From CAZJJZ01 sp964546505 (lineage in GTDB: Bacteria > Patescibacteriota > Gracilibacteria > UBA1369), in contig CAZJJZ010000013.1 in assembly GCA_964546505.1 (NCBI GenBank), positions 1 through 37,785 on the forward strand: DNA of 37,785 nt, in the 5' to 3' direction. Shown piece by piece: positions 24,041-35,600 of this stretch. Within the stretch, counting starts at the first letter, position 1; every line of letters begins with the position of its first letter. A program made the translations under genes and the position numbers. A model generated the notes under the pieces. That model saw only the letters and a list, made by a program, of their open reading frames with translations, was not told where the DNA came from and did not search any database.

Positions 24041-25891
24041 TTAGGCGATGGTGGTGACTCGATGAACTTCTTCCAAAGTGGTAATGCCCTTGATTACTTT
24101 AATTATCCCGTCTTCTCGCATGGTTATCATCCCTTTGCGACGCGCAGATTCAATCATTTTGGTTGTCGATGCCTTATTGAGAATGAGGTCCTTCATCTCA
24201 AAATCTACTTCCAGCATTTCCACAAGACAAACTCGCCCTTTATAGCCTGAATGACTGCACTGATCACAGCCAGGCGCTTCCGGTAGCTCGGCGGGGATAG
24301 TGAGGTCTTCTGAAGGTCTAATTTTCTTGATACTTTCCACTACTTGAGCAATTTCGTCGTAGGTTGATTTGGGAATTGCTTTGTTGACTTGACAATGAGG
24401 ACAAATTTTTCGAGCTAAACGTTGAGCGATGATGGCATGTAATGCTGGAGCTACCATAAATGGAGGCAAACCAATATTAATCAAACGGGGTATTGTTTCG
24501 ATGGCTGAATTGGTGTGGAGTGTTGATAATAGAACGTGACCGGTTAAGGCGGCCTGCGCTGCAGTTTCGGCGGTTTCTTTGTCTCTTATTTCACCAATCA
24601 TAATTACTTCAGGGTCTTGACGGAGGATGGCGCGCAGGCCACTAGCAAAAGTATAGCCATGTTTCTCCTGAATCTGACTTTGAGAAATGCCTTCTAGATG
24701 ATACTCGATGGGGTCTTCCAAAGTGATGATTTTGGCATCAGGTTTATTGAATTTGCTGAGCATCGTATATAGAGAAGTGGTTTTACCTGAACCGGTTGGC
24801 CCAGTCATTAGCACCATACCATGTGAAATCTTGGTGAGACGCTCAATTTTGGCCAGATATTGTCCACTATAGCCAAGTTCTTCAAAACTCACCAAATGAC
24901 GACCGCTGTCTAAAAGTCTCATGACAAAAGTTTCTCCATACTCCGTGGGCAAGACAGAAACTCTGACATCGATTTTGCGATTATTTACTTCAAAAAAGAA
25001 ACGTCCGTCCTGAGGTACATTATTGACGTTCAAGCGCATTTTACATTGATATTTAAACTGATTTGCCAGGTTTTCGAAGGTGGTTTTATCGATTCGAAAA
25101 ACTTCGTGCAATAAGCCATCGATGCGAAAGCGAGCACGGACAAAATTTTCCTCTGTTTCCAGATGAATATCAGATGAACCGGCTTTGAGGGCGCTTTGAC
25201 AAATTAAGTAAGTGCCTTCCTCTGAATTGATATGCTTGAGTTTGTCTGCCAATTCAGACATATTGGCAATTTCCTTTTCATAGGTTTGAATTTTGCTTTC
25301 GTCAAAATGAGTGTCAATTTGCTTTTTGACGATGTATTGATCAGTTTGATATAGCTTGAGCGCATCTTCTAAATCATCGACAGCGGAAATGTTGGTATTG
25401 ATCAGATAACCTTGATTTTTGAGATTATTGATTATATTGCGGGTTTCTGGATCAGTGGGATGCACTACTGTGACACGCAGCTTTTTGCCAAGACGATAAA
25501 AGGGGATGATTAGCCCTTTTTGTGCGTCTTCAGGACTAATTATTTTCAACAAGTCGGGATTGATAGGCGTCACTGATAAATCGATGTAATTCATACCCAT
25601 CTTTTGAGCTTTCTCCATAGCCTCTTTGGCACGCGCTTCACGAGCAATTTTATTGAGACTTTTGGAAACTTCTCCTTCGGCAAGTGTGGGTACGGTAGAT
25701 GGAGAGGGTTCGGAGGCTTGAATATTTGCGGTAGAAGAAGCCTCTGAAGCTGATGTTGCAGATGAGGAAGAAGTAGGCGCGGTGGTGGGGGTGGAAGTCG
25801 TGCTGCTGGAAGTTTGGCTGCCTGCATTCGAGGTGGAGCCGTTGGGGGGTTGGGGAGCGCCTGGATTGTTTAAATTTTGATTTTCAGACAT
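24041..25891 (-). CDS. pilB: PilB/GspE-type secretion or type IV pilus assembly ATPase
   Basis: A cytoplasmic hexameric ATPase that powers pilus extension or type II secretion. Numbered from the upstream ATG at 25909 (622 residues), a Ser/Thr/Pro-rich linker occupies about 18-75. The N1-type domain follows (about 80-200), then the motor with GRF/DVRVS segments, Walker A GPTGSGKT (370-377), the Asp box LEDPIEYHL (397-405), Walker B IMIGEIRD (436-443), the His box LLSTLHTN (460-467) and a zinc-binding pair CPHC (503-506) and CDQC (548-551). The second ATG at 25891 (start MSENQNLNN) is the likelier start. Other pilus genes are not in the window. With ComEC-like, ComM and DprA proteins present, DNA uptake is a likely task. 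Confidence 0.93.
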   Translation of the reverse strand: MSENQNLNNPGAPQPPNGSTSNAGSQTSSSTTSTPTTAPTSSSSATSASEASSTANIQASEPSPSTVPTLAEGEVSKSLNKIAREARAKEAMEKAQKMGMNYIDLSVTPINPDLLKIISPEDAQKGLIIPFYRLGKKLRVTVVHPTDPETRNIINNLKNQGYLINTNISAVDDLEDALKLYQTDQYIVKKQIDTHFDESKIQTYEKEIANMSELADKLKHINSEEGTYLICQSALKAGSSDIHLETEENFVRARFRIDGLLHEVFRIDKTTFENLANQFKYQCKMRLNVNNVPQDGRFFFEVNNRKIDVRVSVLPTEYGETFVMRLLDSGRHLVSFEELGYSGQYLAKIERLTKISHGMVLMTGPTGSGKTTSLYTMLSKFNKPDAKIITLEDPIEYHLEGISQSQIQEKHGYTFASGLRAILRQDPEVIMIGEIRDKETAETAAQAALTGHVLLSTLHTNSAIETIPRLINIGLPPFMVAPALHAIIAQRLARKICPHCQVNKAIPKSTYDEIAQVVESIKKIRPSEDLTIPAELPEAPGCDQCSHSGYKGRVCLVEMLEVDFEMKDLILNKASTTKMIESARRKGMITMREDGIIKVIKGITTLEEVHRVTTIA

Positions 25892-26011
25892 GCAAATACA
25901 GTAATTCATTCAATTATAGCATTTTTGGGGCGTTTTGAAAAAGCAATCTGCTAGAAATATTTTACAGATCAATCAAAATTGGAAAAACGAAATGAGCAAT
26001 ATATTGATTCC

Positions 26012-26551
26012 CTAAGCTTTCTGGTTGGATTGTTGTTCTCGATATAAAACAGCAAATCGCCGATAATCCCAGTTGATATCTTTGAGTTTATTCGCCAGAG
26101 CAGGATGATCTATCAACAAATCATCAATTAATTCATCAAAACTCACACCAGAGGAAATCATACTAGAACCGTCAATCATCTCATAATAAACATCAGAATA
26201 CATATCCATTTCTGTTGAGTAATTCTTTTTGTAGCTGAAGATAGCTTCTTTCTGCTCTTTAGTAAAAGGAATTTCCGGATTTTGCTCGGCAAGTAATAAG
26301 ATGATTTTTTTGATGATGATACGGTACCGTGAATAAGACTGAACTTTTTGTGACAATTCAGCAATTTTTTGCTCAAGTTTTTGCAAAACGGGTAAATCAG
26401 CGTCGGTAAGTTGATGGACCATTTCCGGAATAAACTGATCCTGCTGCGAAATTTGCCGAATAACAAATTTCCTTTCTTGTGGAGTAAGATCACTTTGTAA
26501 ATCTTCCAACCAGGCGAGCCAGTTAATGCGTTGTTGCGGCGCTTTTTCCAT
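26012..26551 (-). CDS. Unknown helical protein
   Basis: A 179-residue protein with no recognised family, signal peptide or membrane segment. It is predominantly helical by composition: LTPQERKFVIRQISQQ, then a coiled-coil-like stretch (about 52-72, LPVLQKLEQKIAELSQKVQSY), then IIIKKIILLLAEQ and an acidic C-terminal half with SFDELIDDLLIDHPALANKL. The ATG at 26551 is the first good start. It is codirectional with and upstream of pilB (about 100 bp), and it diverges from the giant gene, so it could belong to either. No function is proposed. Confidence 0.6.
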   Translation of the reverse strand: MEKAPQQRINWLAWLEDLQSDLTPQERKFVIRQISQQDQFIPEMVHQLTDADLPVLQKLEQKIAELSQKVQSYSRYRIIIKKIILLLAEQNPEIPFTKEQKEAIFSYKKNYSTEMDMYSDVYYEMIDGSSMISSGVSFDELIDDLLIDHPALANKLKDINWDYRRFAVLYREQQSNQKA

Positions 26552-26646
26552 AATTTCTTTGAATGAATGTTTTTGTAGATTTTACACCATTTTATCAGAT
26601 ACAGTCAACGTTAATGAGTCAAATTCTGAACTTTCAGGGATAATTT

Positions 26647-29600
26647 TTGAACGAAATTATGTTAAAATATGGAGATTTATTAAAAAGACCAATGGCGGAA
26701 GAAGGAAAAGTAGATCAAAAAACGGCTATTGATGACGCCCAGAAAAGACTGGACGCTCTGGTTGGACAAAAAGAAACTCCTGATCAGTTGAAGCAAAAAT
26801 TGCAAAGCTATCGGGCGACTTATTTGAGTTCTGTCGACATTGCTCAAAAAGAACTAGAGAGTTGGGGTGGAAAATTTAAGAGTGAGGAGGCCAAGAGATT
26901 TTTGGCAGAATCTGCGGATAAGCTGAAGGAGAACGTGGTGGATTTGGCAAGAGAGGGGGAAAAGTTAGCTAATGCAAAAAAAGCTGAAAATACGACAAGT
27001 ATCAAGGATTCAGAATTAGTCACTCTGGAGGCGATAAAAATGGCTTTGAAGTCGGAACTGGCTCAGGAGGCTAAAGAGTTGGCGACTTTTAGGAAGTTGG
27101 AGGAGATGCAGGCAAAGACTAGTTTATTGATGGAAAAAAGACAAAAATCTGACTTGGGAATTACGGCTAACAATTTGCAGCAAAAGTGGCAGGAGAAGGT
27201 GCAAATTCAGAATCAGGCAAAACTTTTGAAGCAAAATTTGGCGGCGATAAATGTTGCTGGGTGGGGGGGGGTAACAAAGGAAGAAATTTCAGGAGATCTG
27301 CGGATAATGCAAGAAAAATTTGAGCAGGACGAGAAAGTGATGCAGGAAAATAACGAAAGAAACAAAAATTTAAATACAGAATTTGGTAAAGCCAGTGCAA
27401 TTGATAACGAAATGAAAGTTGCGGCAGCTTTAAATAAGGAACAAGCAGAAAAAATGTCTGGTAGGATTCGTGCTTGTTGGGAGACGGCTACCGGGATTAT
27501 CAAAGAAACTCAGTTTGCTGGTAGTGAATTGGCTTTATCTTGGCGGACTTTGTTTGCTCAGAAAAATGAGGGAATTTTGGCCAAATTGGGCAAAGCTGAT
27601 GAAAATTTAAAGAAAAAATATCAGCCAAAGGAAAATGAAGAGGTTTTGGACAAAAATAAAGATTTAATGGTTCTAGCTAAAACTAGTGAAAGTTATGACT
27701 TTTATCGCAAGCTTATTGAGGCAACTAAAAAGGTTTTAGTCGGGAAAAAGCAACCTTCAAGGACTGATTTAGACAAAGCTCAACACGATTTTCAATATGC
27801 CGTAGCCGCATTGCAAATCGAAACTGTAAATAATGGCTTTAACTCATTGAGACTCAGCAATGATGCTACTGTTAAACAAACTTTTGAAGCAATTACAATC
27901 AACAGAATTGCTCCTTTTGAAAAGTTGAGAGAGGCTTTTGCTGTTGATTTGCAAAATTTGGATCAAAAATTGGCAAAAAATACGAATGAAAAGTCCAAAG
28001 AGGCGCAAGATGCTTTGGGTATTGCCGAAATAGGACAATTGACAACTTCCGCCTCAAAAATTGCAGATGATATTAATCAAAAAGGTGAAGTCTACCTAAA
28101 CTTGAAACCCATCCCTCTGGAAAAGCCAGAATGGCAAAATGAACTGAAAAAAGGTATGGCGGACATCGGACAAATTTATGGAAAATTAACTACGGCAAAA
28201 GCTAATTTAGCCAATAAAAGTGAAGTAGAAGTTGATGCTGTTAAAATTGAGTTATTGACAAAAGCCCTGGGGGCTGTGGACAAATTTTTTCAAAAAATCA
28301 AAAATATAAATTTAGAATTAGATCGAGCTAAATTTATCAAAGATTTAAATAGTGGTTCATTTGAAGAAGAAAAATATGGCAAAGATGGCAAACCATTAAA
28401 ACCGGATTGGAAAGAATACATTAAGTTGGAGGTTGAAGAAAAAAATGGCTTGCAGATTAGAAAATATGTCTTTACCGAGGAGTTCAAGAAATTGACTGAA
28501 GAGAAAAAACAAGCAATTATCCAAGCTTTTAAGGCCTTGGAAGCGAACATGGAAATTGAAACGACGGCAATGTTGAGTTTGCCGGAGGATCAAGGCTGGG
28601 CAGAAGGAATGAGATTGTTTAATTCTGGAGAACTTGGTTTAGCAAAGAAAAAATTATTAGAATACTTAAGTACAAACCGAGAAAATCCTGAAAAATCAAC
28701 TCAAGTGCAAGCTGCTGAAGGTACATTGAAAGGAATTTTAAAAAGAGAAGTGGACGAGATGAAATCCCGTATGGCTGTGATGGTAGAAATTCACGAAGAA
28801 AGTCCTTACATAAAAGAAGAAAGCGGCGTTTTGAGTAGAGAAGCACGTTTGGGATCTTTGATTCAAATGCAAAGATATTTGGATCAAATTGAAGAACAAC
28901 TGAATTCGGGTAAATATCTGACCCTTGAAGAGCTTTTAAAGAATGTTAAAAAACCGGAAGTTACTGATTTGGTGGTTGATGGCATTGCTTTTTTGGATCC
29001 GACTGTTCAACACAATATGTTAGCAGAAGCTGATCCCAAAATCAGAAAAGAAAATATTTTGAAATTAGCTCGCGCTGCACATAAAGCCGGTATGACACCA
29101 TATGCTCAGATGTATTTTGAAATGTACTTTAAAGAACAAATTGAGCAAAAAAAACAATCCATCACCAGAGAAAAAGTAGCGGAAGCGGTGAATTCGCGGC
29201 CGACATTGGAAGAAGAAATAAAATCGGGTATTGAGGCAGAAAAAGCTAAAGCCAGGGACAGATATATACGGGAAATGAATAGAAAACATGGTAAAGTATA
29301 TTTAACAGAAGCAGAAGCCAAGGCAGATCCGTTCACGGGTGATGAAGCTATGAAAAAGTGGGAGGTTTCTTATGAAGCAAACAAGGGGCGTATCTATGAA
29401 AGAATTAAAGAGGGATTGATCGATGATTTGTGGAATCGAGAATGTAAGAATAGTCTTCACGAAAATTTAGCCAATACTAATGATACAGACCCTAATTCTA
29501 CGGCAAGCGTATGGAAAGAAGCCTATGTGGCAGGGACAAAACATTGGTCTGTAGCGGAAAATATTACTGGCTCAAGCTTGGTGTTTACTGCTGACGATAT

Positions 29601-32600
29601 TAGAAATACTGCTGCACAAGTAGCGGTAGGCATTTTGGTGATGGAGATGGCGGCTGCAATGGGTGCAATTAGTGGTGGAGCAGCTACTGCATTAGTGATG
29701 GGAGGGGCAGTGGAGGTGGGAATGGGCACGTATTTGGCAGCACATGCAATCGGCTTTGCTGCTGAAGGTTTGGCCATGCATTCGACAAGCGTATTCTTGG
29801 AAGAGGGTACAGAAGGATTTAAAGATACGGATAAGTTCACAACCGGACTACTCAACGCCTATGCCACCATGGGAATTATGAAAGGTTCAGGGGCAATTTT
29901 GGGTAGATTGGGAAGAATTGGTAATTCTGCGGAAGCTGCTAAGTCAATCGAACAATTAGCACAAGAAAGTTTGGGTCAAGGTAGATTAAGCAAAACAGCC
30001 TATGAAGTACTAAAAAAATCTCTCCAGTTTTCGGGTAAAGTTGCGTTAGACTCAGCAATAATGACTACCTACAGCGCTTTGACAGCTGCTGATAGAATGA
30101 CTTTGGATCAATTAATCAGAGCTTTTGGGGATAATGTACTGACTTTTGGCGTGATTGGTGCTGTACATGGCGTGGCTGAGATCGGAGCACATGAACAACA
30201 TGCCAGTGCGGATCATCCAGGTAGCAAACAAAGTTTCCAAGAAGTGTTCGGTTTCAAGTCAATGAAGGAGCAGTTCATGAGATGGCGGGAAAACAAGCAA
30301 AATACATTACAGACTCAGGAATTGGCCAATGCGATGATTGAAGCCGATAAGGCCATTGTGGTTGCTGAAAAAGCGCAAAAAAATGGCGCTAAGAATGCTC
30401 CTGATCTCGCACAAAAAGCTTTGGATATGGTGAATAAAGCTATGGAAATGAAAAAAAACCTGGATCAGGCGGACACAGCACAGTTGAGGCAAATTACATT
30501 ACATTCTTTACTTAAACAAGGAATCACTAATATAGAGGATGTTAAGGAGGTGAAATATTTAGGTGAAGGACATTTCTCTATTAATGGTCAAATTTATTCT
30601 GCGAAGGCTTTGGAGGTGATTAGTACAGAAGTGGGTGAACCTCTTAGACAAAAAGCTGTTCAAGCCATGCAGAAAGCCGCTCAAGAAGCTTTTGAGCGTC
30701 AAAATCGTGATGTCAAACAGGCCCCTTCTGGTGATGGCGCAGCGAAGACGGAATGGTCTCGATTTGATGAAAAAGTGAGTACTCTAGGAGAAGTGTTGAA
30801 GTTTAGTCGTAGTAATCCTACGGAAGTGGATGGTTTTACTCCCGTGGAAAGAGCTGCTGGAAAGAGTGCAGTGGATTTGGGTAAAAGAGTGAGTTTTGAA
30901 ACTTTTAAGGACCAATCAGGAAATCTGATGATGTATAATCATCTGGATGGTAAGTTTTATGATTCAAATAATAGAGAGGTATCCAGTGACAATCCTGCCG
31001 TAGTGAAGTATTTAAAGGAGAAAGCAACTAGGGAAAGGAACAATAAAAATAAGGCGGTAGCTACTTCGAATAAAACTGAGGGTTATGGAACTCCGGCTGA
31101 AGCTACACCACAACCGCAGCGCGCGGCAGAAACGGCTCCGGATAGATATATGCCGGCTGTTTTTAGGCAAGATCCAATTACTGGTAACGTGGTGAGTGTT
31201 TGGTATGATAAGGCCTTTAATACTTATGTTGATGCTCAGGGTAGACGCGTGGAGCCACCAACTTTGAAAGAGTTACAAATGATGGACGGTGTCAAGAATG
31301 CAAAGTTGGATCCTAGTAGAACAATCAACTGGGTTCCAGCTTATAAAAAGGGGGAAGCTTTGGTATTTTTTGATGCGGCTAGTGGAAAATTCTTTAATTT
31401 GGAGGGTAGGGAAATGCCTTCCACAGATTCAGAGGCGGTGAAGTTCTTGTTGCATCGGGCTGAAGAAAACGCCAACTTGGTGAGAACTGAAGCGGAAAAG
31501 GCTAAAGCTGCGGCAGAGGCTAAAACCGCACCGTCTCCTACCGCACCTCTGCCAGTTGAGAGGGTCAAAAATTTAAGTCCTGCTTTTGAACGAGTTGGTC
31601 CAAATGGTGAAATCATACAGATTTATAGTGACTTGAGATCTGGTAAATATTATGGCCCGGATGGAAAAATGGTTGCACCACCGACACCGGCTGAGGTGGC
31701 CGTCATGATGAGGGCGATGAGAGAAAAGAAAGCGGCTTTGCCGGCGGCCAGGGGAGCAACGGGCAATCTTGAAGCAGATGGATTACCAATTGAGCAAGAC
31801 TCTGGTGATCATTCTGGAACTAATTCTGCACCTGTTAAAAGTGATTTACCAAGTACAGCTCTACCCGAAACTGTAGCTAAAGCCAAACCGCAAGCAGGTG
31901 AAACACATGAAAGTGTACTAAATGCTGCTAAGAAGTTAGTTGACGAATTTGAATCTCTGGAAAAGTTGATTGCTGATTTGACAAAAAATGAAGCAAAATA
32001 TGTATTCGAACCTACAGGACAATGGCAAGTACTGAAAAATTTCACAACAGAAGAAGCAGTAGTGCTTCTAAGTCCAGAAGGCAAGGTGGTCGCCTTCAAA
32101 GATACTTCAAGAGATTTCGATTTTGACGCTCAATCTAAAAAATATAAGCAAGTATTGCTAGACCTAAAAAAAATGACAGCTTCTGAGAGAGAGGCGGAAC
32201 TTGCACGACATTTTGATCAGATAAAAAAGTTGTTGAGTAATACCAATTTGAGCACAACTGAAAAACTCGAGCTACAGCGCAAGATCTCGAAGTTATCACC
32301 TCAGATACAGGAGGTGCTGAATTCAAATCATACCAAGTATGGTGATCTGGATCTAGGCAAGGCATTGGAAGGTTTAATGACACTACATAACCAGTTTTTA
32401 CGCTTCGAGAGAAACAAAAAAATGGCGGTTGCTGAAAAAACCATTCACTTGCTTGAAGGATTTGATAAAACAGTGACAGAGCTTCTACAAAATGGTCATG
32501 ACTTGAGTGTAAAAGCTGTGTTAGAGAAACTCGGCATTGAAAATCTTGATAACCTCAGAAATGAGGGCTTTTCTGAAGCCGATATCTTGAAAATTCGGAT

Positions 32601-35600
32601 GGCTGTTGATGGAGTTATCCAAAAACAGAGTGCTGTTGTGAAATTTCATGAAAAATTCAAAAACAACCCCAAAGGTTTTTGTAAAGAGGCGTTTGGTTTT
32701 GAGCCAATTGGTGAGGTTAAATTGGTCATGAAAAAGTACCAGTTGGCAGTGGTTTTCGAAAACGCACTGGACTCAGCTAAATTAGCCAGAGATACTGCGG
32801 TTTTAGGGCTGGCATTAAAAGAATATCAAGTTAATGTGCCCGAGGTAGCTGGTTTTGTAACAATCATCAATGCCGAGGGGTTGCACAGATACGCAGCAGC
32901 AAGAGGAGAGTCATACGAAACTGTGGAAAATAGAGTAACGGATCATGAAGGGCGACATAGTTTAAACAAATATTTACTTGGGGTAATTCATCCAAATTCC
33001 TTGAATCCTGACATTCTTTCACTTGTAATAACCCCTGAAGAATTCATTGGCAATGTAGCTGAACAGCAAAGTAGAATTGATAAAAAGCTAAAAAATTTAT
33101 TTGATGAATATTTAAAAAAGGCCAAGGATGAAATTTTAGCTTTTGCAGTTGGGGGAACTGGATATAATTCAACGAAGGCGAAAATGGTAGGTGAGGGAGC
33201 ATCTTATGATTATTGGAAGCGAGAAAGGTCTAATTTTGAAGCTAATGGAGAATTGAATGCATTGTTAAATAAAGCAGATCCAGCACTGAGAAAAAGATTT
33301 TGGGAAAATGTGGAAAAGTATAGCAATGAACATAATAAGATTATAAGTGCTGCCATTGATGCTGCTTCAAAACACGAAAATTTAGCTTTGATGACCATCA
33401 CTGATCCACGTCTGTGGCCAAAGGTATTGGAACGAGATGCTGTTGAAAAGAAGCGTACAGCTCTGACAAAAGAGGAAGCGCGCAATTTAGAAAGGTATAA
33501 AAAAGAATTGAGGCCCTTTGACGATGACGACTTGCAGGGGCTATTAGAACCTCCGCTTGGCTCCAAACATTCTCTAGAAACAATACCTAGTAAAAATCAA
33601 CTTGATGTCCAATACCTGGAAAATGGAAAATACCGGGTAAATGGTGAGGAAATTGGTGCGGAGGTGATCGCTGAATTGGAATCACCAATTGGGAAGATTA
33701 TTAAGGAGCGAGCGGCGGCTGAGAAGGCGAGATTTGGGTTGGAGCAAGCTCAAAAATTGGAAGCTGAATTGGCTAAATTGCCGAAAACTGCTGACGATTT
33801 GACTGCAGTACAACAAGCCAAACTGGATGATTTGGCCAGACAATTAGGAATGAAGCCAAAAACAAATCCAGAAAATGGAAAAAGAATACCCTTCACTCCA
33901 GCAGAAGTGGCTACAGAAGTGGCAAGTAATGTAGAATTCCACAAGTCTTTAAACGGCTTATATAATGAGAAAACTGTTCTAGTGGCGGAAAATAAAACCG
34001 TTACCAGGGTGGTGATGAAAGATGGAAAACCGGTTGTTGATGAGCAAGGTAGTTTAGTCACAGAAAAAGTTAACTTGTTTTCTGCTTATGAAAGTAAATC
34101 CAGTATGTTCCGCGCCGAAACTATTCAGCAGCTGTCTCCAGAGGCTTTGCGAGCTGAAGGTGGCTCTAAAATTATTAAATTTGGTGGTGATGAAATAGTG
34201 ATTTATCACCTGGGCCCAAATAACGAGGTACAAATGTTATTTATGGATATTTCCAATATGGGTCCGGCCAATACTTTAGCTACCAATTTAAAAGGCAGCA
34301 AAATTAATCTGGTGGATATTTATCTGCATGAAATTGGTGTTCGAAGTAAGGAGATTTTAGAAAAAAATGTTGGGAAAAATATTCCGGCGGAAGAATACAA
34401 CAAAATGATCACGACAGTTGTTGATGAATTATTTAATTTGGACAAATTAGGTGAGGTGGCAGGTAAAAAAGCATTTGATGCTTTAGCAGATAAATGGCAA
34501 TTGGAAGGTGATTATGCCGCCTACATCAAACAAATGCAGCAAATGCGTACTTTGGCGGAATACCGCTCAGATGCAAGAACGCTTAAAGAAACTTTCAAAA
34601 ATAGCAAAGGAAAGAGTTTTGGCGAACATGTTGCCAGTGAAATTGAAAATTTGACCGGAATGAAGCTGGTAGATTTACAGAAATTAGCGGAGTCAGATAA
34701 GTTGCGGGCAGTAGTAGAAAAACGAAATTTGGGTGTGGATTTTGAGCACGTCAAGGCGGCCTTGGCAAAGGCCTCTAAAGCGAGCAGTGAAGTGGATTTG
34801 ATCACATTATATAGTTTGTTTTGTAGAGGAGAGTTATCTGGAACGGAATTTGGTAAATTAGGAGAAAATTTGGCTGGCAAGAGAGCGGAATTGATTGGCG
34901 AGCCGCCACATCCAAGAGTGGGTGCGCCAAGAATTATGGATGCTAAAGCTGCAGATACTCGCCTGAGTCCGGAATTGGTGAAAGCTCTACAAGGCTTGCC
35001 AGCAGAGCAAGCACAGGCGATTTTAACAGCTGCCAGAACGTATAGTGAAAAACTGCTGGATGTCCAGAAATATGCTCAAACTCAAGATGGCGATTTTTCA
35101 GCCTTGGAATTGGGTAAATACTTGGAGGTGAAAAATGGTAAGGTGGAATTTAAAAATGCTGAATTTAAAAAATTAGTGGAAGAATATGCTACGGATCCAA
35201 AAATCAAACGTTTAGCAGATTTGGAGGCTAAATTAGAAACAGCAATCAAAGCCTTGGAAAAAGCCAAAGCGGATTTTGGAAAAGATGGCGATTTAGCAGC
35301 ACGGGCGCAGAAAAAACGTGATCTGGAGGAGTTGATTGCCGATATTTCCAAACAAATTCAAGTAGATCCTGATACTGGTGCGTATAGTCAGAGATACATG
35401 GATGTGAAACCGACTAAAATGTATGAATTCGGGGCAAAAGAAAGTGTCGATCCTGAATTTAGAATTTGGAATAGTTACCAGGTGGAAGTTGCCCATTCTG
35501 GAGCGATAAATACAGCTTATGGCATGCCGGAAAATGATTTGATGATGGGTAAATTAAAAAAAGTGCTGGAAAGAGGTTTGAGAGAGGCTATCCCCGATCC

